Shown: one piece after another, positions 59,424-64,000 of the stretch
How the letters are laid out: each line of letters opens with the position of its first letter
Position numbering within the stretch: the stretch's first letter is position 1
NCBI RefSeq assembly: GCF_029784135.1
Contig: NC_073746.1
Location: 74,504,042-74,568,041, forward strand
DNA from: Toxorhynchites rutilus septentrionalis
Lineage: Eukaryota > Arthropoda > Insecta > Diptera > Culicidae
Direction of reading: 5' to 3'
Length of the DNA stretch: 64,000 bases
Notes under the pieces: generated by a model
Told to the model about the DNA's origin: nothing
Databases searched by the model: none
The model's input: only the letters and a program-made list of their open reading frames with translations
Program-made: the position numbers and the translations under genes

Positions 59424-60037
59424 GTACAGGACGGACTCGATTATATACAGACTCGATTATATGTGATTCGATTATATACAATTTTTTTTACTAGGGATTG
59501 TTTATATCAATATTGCAGCCAAATTAATAAATAATTAAATAAAAGTTGGGTGTCAAGAAACGAATTGTAGAGCGGTTAGAGAGCTTCAATTTTATTGGTA
59601 GAAACAATCTTGTTTAATATATTTTTTAATATAAAATTAATAATAACACAATAAAAATTATTAACTTTTAAGTTTTTCGCTTACAAAATGTTATTAAAAT
59701 CCAATTTAGTTGTTCCACTACTATATCCTGTACTAAATTTTCTCATCTTTTAGATGAAAGTAAAATAATCGTCTTCCGTAGCGTACTTTTGAATGTAGAA
59801 CCAGTTTGAGGCAACCCAGTATGAAACAGAAAAAAAAGTTCTATAACTCTGTCATTGTTGAAGTTCGAACATATGAGTGGAAGGATTTTTTTTCATCAAA
59901 TATGATCGTCTATCACCTTCATGTGAGAGGGTGTTTTCTGTCGAAAAGATTCCTCTTTTATATTCAAAAAACGAAAAATATATGGTAAAAAAACGATAAA
60001 AAAATTTTTTTTGACTCGATTATATACAGGCCCTGTA
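59424..60037. mobile_element. Possible short DNA element with TACAGG...CCTGTA ends
   Basis: The left end TACAGGACGGACTCGATTAT and right end CTCGATTATATACAGGCCCTGTA share ACTCGATTATATACAG in direct orientation and TACAGG inverted. The interior at 59780-59990 is the inverse of 51040-51200. No coding frame. Classification uncertain (pogo-like MITE possible). Confidence 0.4.
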
Positions 60038-60039
60038 TT

Positions 60040-60615
60040 TTGTTACCCCATGCCGGGGTTCACTTAGCGTTTATCCGGGAAGCAGTGCTTGGATATTGAA
60101 TGAACTGAATATGAACCAATGCCATTCATTAGTTTATTCATTCATGAACAATACTCTCTTTGAACCATCCAACACTGTGATGCCGGGCGAACTGCCTTGA
60201 TTCACTACCACCAACGTCGGTGAACCATCAACATTCGAAGCTTGAATGCTAAACGTGGAGGGGGAACATTCAATGCTCATTCTCTCTTCTCTTCGTGCAA
60301 TACCTTCTAGTGGACGTCATCCACTCTCAGCTGTAAACAGAATGTAGTCGCATGTGCTCTTTTAGCGGGCATCGGGTGAGCTGTGGTGCATGAAAGCATG
60401 ATGTGTGGTGCACGGATAGATAATTGAACGGAAGCATTTTTCTCTTATCGCGGAAAGCAAGTTTACTTGTGCTCTGTCAGAAGATTACACTGCTTGTGTT
60501 ACTTTCTTATTCTTCTATATTAAAATTCAACGTTGGACACGTGTTTGGGCTATGCGTTTAGTGGAATTTGATAAAAATGGCAACTAAAAGAAAAATTCAA
60601 TACTCAGAGGAACCA
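60040..60615. other. No gene seen
   Basis: Unique-looking, mixed composition. No motif, repeat partner or RNA gene recognised. Confidence 0.35.
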
Positions 60616-60861
60616 ACCCGTGGTCAAGTGGTTAGCGTCACACCTAACAAGCCGGGGGTTCGGGCTGAATTCCCGTTCTGGTCGGAGAAATTTTTCGTCA
60701 AAGAAATTTCGTTCGATTTGCACTGTGGTCATGCGTATTCTAGAGCTTACCACTCAGAATGCTTTCAAGGCGTGTTATTTGGCATAGAAATTTCAAGTAT
60801 TGATAAAAAATGACGCAAGTAACACTACGTTGGAACGGCGAAATTCCTATAGGAATGTTAA
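60616..60861 (+). mobile_element. tRNA-derived SINE, Feilai-like
   Basis: Box A-like TGGTCAAGTGGTTAGCGTC, box B-like GGGTTCGGGCTGAATTCCC, then TCGTCAAAGAAATTTCG, ATTCTAGAGCTTACCACTC, GGCGTGTTATTTGGCATAGA and AAAAATGACGCAAGTAACAC. This body is familiar from Aedes SINEs; the name Feilai is from memory and not checked. Frames through it (60568-60813) are not genes. The tail and TSD are unclear. Confidence 0.75.
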
Positions 60862-62278
60862 AGAAAGAGGGGCCAACCATGTAGCGTTTTGGGACGTGGA
60901 CCACGATAGCGCTCCACTCATTTTATGTTAACATTTTAGACTTGGCACTTTTTAGCACGTTGAGCCCCGAATTGTTCTTGCTGAGCATTCCATTCAGCCT
61001 GTATCAAGAGCATTTTCACAGTATCAGTGTCGGTCTCAGCTCCCAAAGATACTTATTGTATAAATAGAAATTTGTCAGGGATTCGACTAGAAAGTAGTCA
61101 CATTTTGTAAAACATCCGAACACCAACCAGATGTATTTTTATTTTCTTATTTTTTCTTTTTTTTAACTGTCAGTCCCGACGCTGGGCTCAACGTGTTTAC
61201 GGCGGAACGGATGCATTGGGTGTACAAATTGAACAAATCTTGATTCTATCGCTTATTACTCATACATTTTTCGGTGGATTTAAGAATTTTTCTGCACCAA
61301 TCCTTCAATTCATATAAATATAACCAAGCTCATCTGTATGCTCAAAAAAATGGCTCCGTACTCAAACGGTTAAACAAAAAGTGATAAACACTACAAAGGA
61401 AGAAAAGTGGGAGCATTATATTACCTTTATGTAAATTCACAGCCTATGATGAAACACCTTTTGAACATGTTTAAAAAAAAGTCGACGATACGATACTCGT
61501 TCGCTAACTAGGCTGGAAATTCAATCCAATTAGCGAATTCCACTCGCTTAGTGAGCTGCAGAACAGCGAAATCAAAAGAACGAATTGAATATGACGCCTA
61601 TTATTGATATACAAATGGGCTGCAGCCTAGTCAACGCAAGCCCTGTTTAAGAGCCATTTAAAATAGGCACATTTAGCGAACGCACAACTTAAAGAAACTA
61701 CCCACGTGTTGCATGTAGTTCTAACATATTAGTTCTAGCTGGCTCAAATGGAATGCGCTTGATAGGACAGAGAAAAATATCTACATTCAGACTCAGTAAC
61801 CATCTCTGAATCTGAATGATTCAACGGCAAACCGGCCCGTGAATCTCATATGCTACCGAACCAAATATACAGCTTACAGGCTACGTTCAGAGGACAAGAG
61901 AGTATTGCTAGACTCTCTCCGAAAATTCTCACAGCTGTTTAACGTTATGAGTACAAGTTCTTCAGCACATACGCATGGAAACATTCGTTCTCGCTCTTTT
62001 CCCTCGCGTGGCATCTTCAGCGCAATCATCAGTTGCTCGGTGTGTTAGTGTAAGAGTTTCAGAGCAGCTGAACTGTTTTACTGTTCGTTCATTCAAATTT
62101 GAATGAATGGTGAAAGCACTGCCGGGAAGTGATATCGATATCGGGCAGTCAGAGTCGAAGTTGTTCTGGGAAGGGGGAAACATCCGTTTTGTTGGTCAAT
62201 TGTGGGTGTATCGGTTTTCATTTTTCCAATCGCGGGTTTATGCCTTGCGCCAAACCCCTTCATAGATGCTCAACAAGT
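60862..62278. other. No gene seen
   Basis: AT-rich. TTCGCTAACT, AATTAGCGAATT and CTCGCTTAGTGAG near 61500-61550 resemble the palindrome near 24579. Nothing coding supported. Confidence 0.35.
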
Positions 62279-64000
62279 TTTTTTTTTTTTTTTTATTTAA
62301 ATCGTTTATTTTTACAGGCTCAGTTATATAGGTTTAAAGGAGCCGAACTCCTTACTGTATTGTTACTAGTATATAAACATTTTTCCTTAATTCTAATGTT
62401 AATAATATAGGAAACCGATTACTCGCGGTCGACTCGAGTTTAGAAGGGTGACATATTTTCTTCAGGAAAAGGAGGGGATATGAGGATATATTGACAATGA
62501 TCACACTCACACTCTCAATCACACTCTCAATCACACTCATCACACTCAATTCTTAAACCTATCTTATATCTAATATGTATTTACATTTCATCTTATTCTT
62601 AAGAAGGGATCCGATCTCTCACAAAGGAAAAGGAAAAGGAAAAACTAAGGGTGTAAGGACAATCACACACGAAGATCGATAGCTTTAAGGAATACATATA
62701 TTTGGGACATGTAATCAAGGTCTAACCGAGCCAACACGTCTCTCACCGGCATCATGGGCTGCCTTCCTCGGGCCCGAAGGGTGACTACTAAATTCGATCT
62801 GGCGACAAGATACAGCTCGCACGACCAAACAACGTGCTCGATGTCGTGGTAACCTTGGCCACAAACACAAAGATTGTTGTCGGCAAGATTAATACGAAAG
62901 AGTAGCGCATCTAACGAACAGTGATTGGACATGAGTCGGGAGAAGGTGCGAATAAAGTCCCGACTCAAGTCCAGACTTTTGAACCATGGTTTGAGGCTAA
63001 CCTTAGGGATAATCGAGTGGAGCCACCGGCCAATTCATCTTCGTTCCATTTGCGTTGCCAGTTAACTATGGTATTTTTGCGGACTAAAGAATAAAATTCA
63101 TTGAAGGCGATTTGACGCTGATAAATATCGCTTTCAATTGCACCTACCTTTGCTAATGAGTCAGCCCTCTCATTACCCGGAATTGAGCAATGTGAAGGGA
63201 CCCAGACAAAGGTAATGACATAACAGCGTCTGGATAAAGCACTCAAAATTTCTCGTATTCTCTCAAGGAAGTACGGCGAGTGCTTTTCCGGCCTCACTGA
63301 ACGGATAGCTTCGACAGAGCTAAGACTATCCGTTACAATGTAATAGTGTTCAACAGGTCGTGAGGCGACGCTGTCCAGCGCCCAGTGTATCGCTGCCAAT
63401 TCAGCAATATACACTGAGCAAGGATACTGAAGACTGTGTGAGGTGCTAAAAAATTCGTTGAACACTCCAAATCCTGTGGACTCATTCATAGAGGACCCAT
63501 CAGTAAAGTACATATTATCACAATTGATATCCCCATACTTTGCATCGAAGATCGTTGGAACGATCCTCGATCGAAGATAGTCTGATGTTCCATGGATATC
63601 CTGCTTCATGGACAGATCAAAATGCACAGAGGAATTGATGTAGTCAGGAAAACAAACACGGTTGGGAATATACGAAGAAGGATTAACCTGCATGGAGACG
63701 AATTCATGATATGAGCTCATGAATCCAGAATGAAAATTTAGCTCGATCAGCTGCTCAAAATTTCCGATCACCAATGGGTTCATAACCTTACACCGGATGA
63801 GGAACCGAAGAGATAATAAATTGAAGCGATCTTTTAGTGGGAGTAGGCCTGCCAAAACCTCGAGACTCATGGTATGCGTTGAGGGCATACATCCCAACGC
63901 GATACGGAGACAAAGATACTGAATTCGCTCGAGTTTAATGAGGTGTGTTTTGGCAGCTGATTGAAAACAGAAACTGCCATACTCCATCACTGAGAGAATA
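62279..64000 (-). mobile_element. I-group LINE copy, 3' half, continues past window end
   Basis: Same family as 1-3928, on the other strand. The poly(A) tail is at 62279-62293 (as T run) and the 3' UTR at about 62294-62662 (GAGCCTGTAAAAATAAACGA, CACACTC minisatellite). Coding follows to the window edge. Confidence 0.92.
62663..64000 (-). pseudogene. LINE ORF2 3' half (RT end, RNase H) with frameshift
   Basis: Closely matches the left-edge LINE protein. The frame from the window edge to 62965 covers the RT C-terminus and RNase H (FTDGSSMNESTGFGVF, AELAAIHWALD, WVPSHCSIPGNERAD). Near 63032 one G is missing (GAATTGGCC instead of GAATTGGGCC), so the frame shifts. The C-terminal Cys/His part (CVCGQGYHDIEHVVWSC) is read from another frame (62968-62663). 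Otherwise it is very similar, so the lesion is recent. The 5' portion lies outside the window. Confidence 0.9.

Overview
The window looks like repeat-dense genomic DNA of an Aedes-type mosquito. It holds an ITmD37E transposon, a SINE resembling Aedes Feilai, I-group LINEs with RNase H, an insect errantivirus and many TIR elements. Nothing looks bacterial. I recognise no complete host protein gene. All calls come from reading the sequence; no database was searched.

Layout: 1-3.9 kb is an I-group LINE (+) with an open EN-RT-RNase H frame, cut by the window start. 4.2-8.9 kb is nested repeats: a SINE, a ~119-bp tandem array, and a Harbinger-like element holding a perfect hairpin and a hAT MITE with an exact 8-bp TSD. 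8.9-11.7 kb is low-repeat sequence. 12.0-12.9 kb is a TIR element with GACGTAGTCCTACGTC-type ends. 13.9-21.8 kb is a complete errantivirus (-) inserted in a (TA)n tract. It has 358-bp LTRs identical by eye, a TATA duplication, a tRNA-Ser-type primer site, gag, a -1 frameshift signal, pol, an 84-codon ORF, env and matching splice sites. 22-29 kb is mostly repeats. 29-33.4 kb and 39.4-41.9 kb are low-repeat. 36.0-37.3 kb is an apparently intact ITmD37E transposon. 43.1-47.7 kb has two broken LINE fragments joined to a short repeat that recurs as a separate unit at 57.5 kb. 49.8-50.3 kb is a piggyBac-type MITE. 50.8-54.6 kb is a decayed pogo/Tigger element with another TIR element inside it. 55.7-57.2 kb is low-repeat and holds the only host-exon candidate. 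58-61 kb has SINE pieces. 62.3-64.0 kb is a LINE (-) of the same family as the one at the left edge.

Points of most interest: (1) the errantivirus carries an extra 84-codon ORF between pol and env, its ATG one base after a splice acceptor; (2) a canonical histone-mRNA 3'-end signal (stem-loop plus purine element) occurs in dispersed repeats, with three homologous copies at the same spacing; (3) a ~467-bp retroelement shares a 3'-UTR motif with the LINEs and is fused to a LINE at its own 5' end in one copy. The genes here act mainly within their own elements; no host pathway can be assembled.
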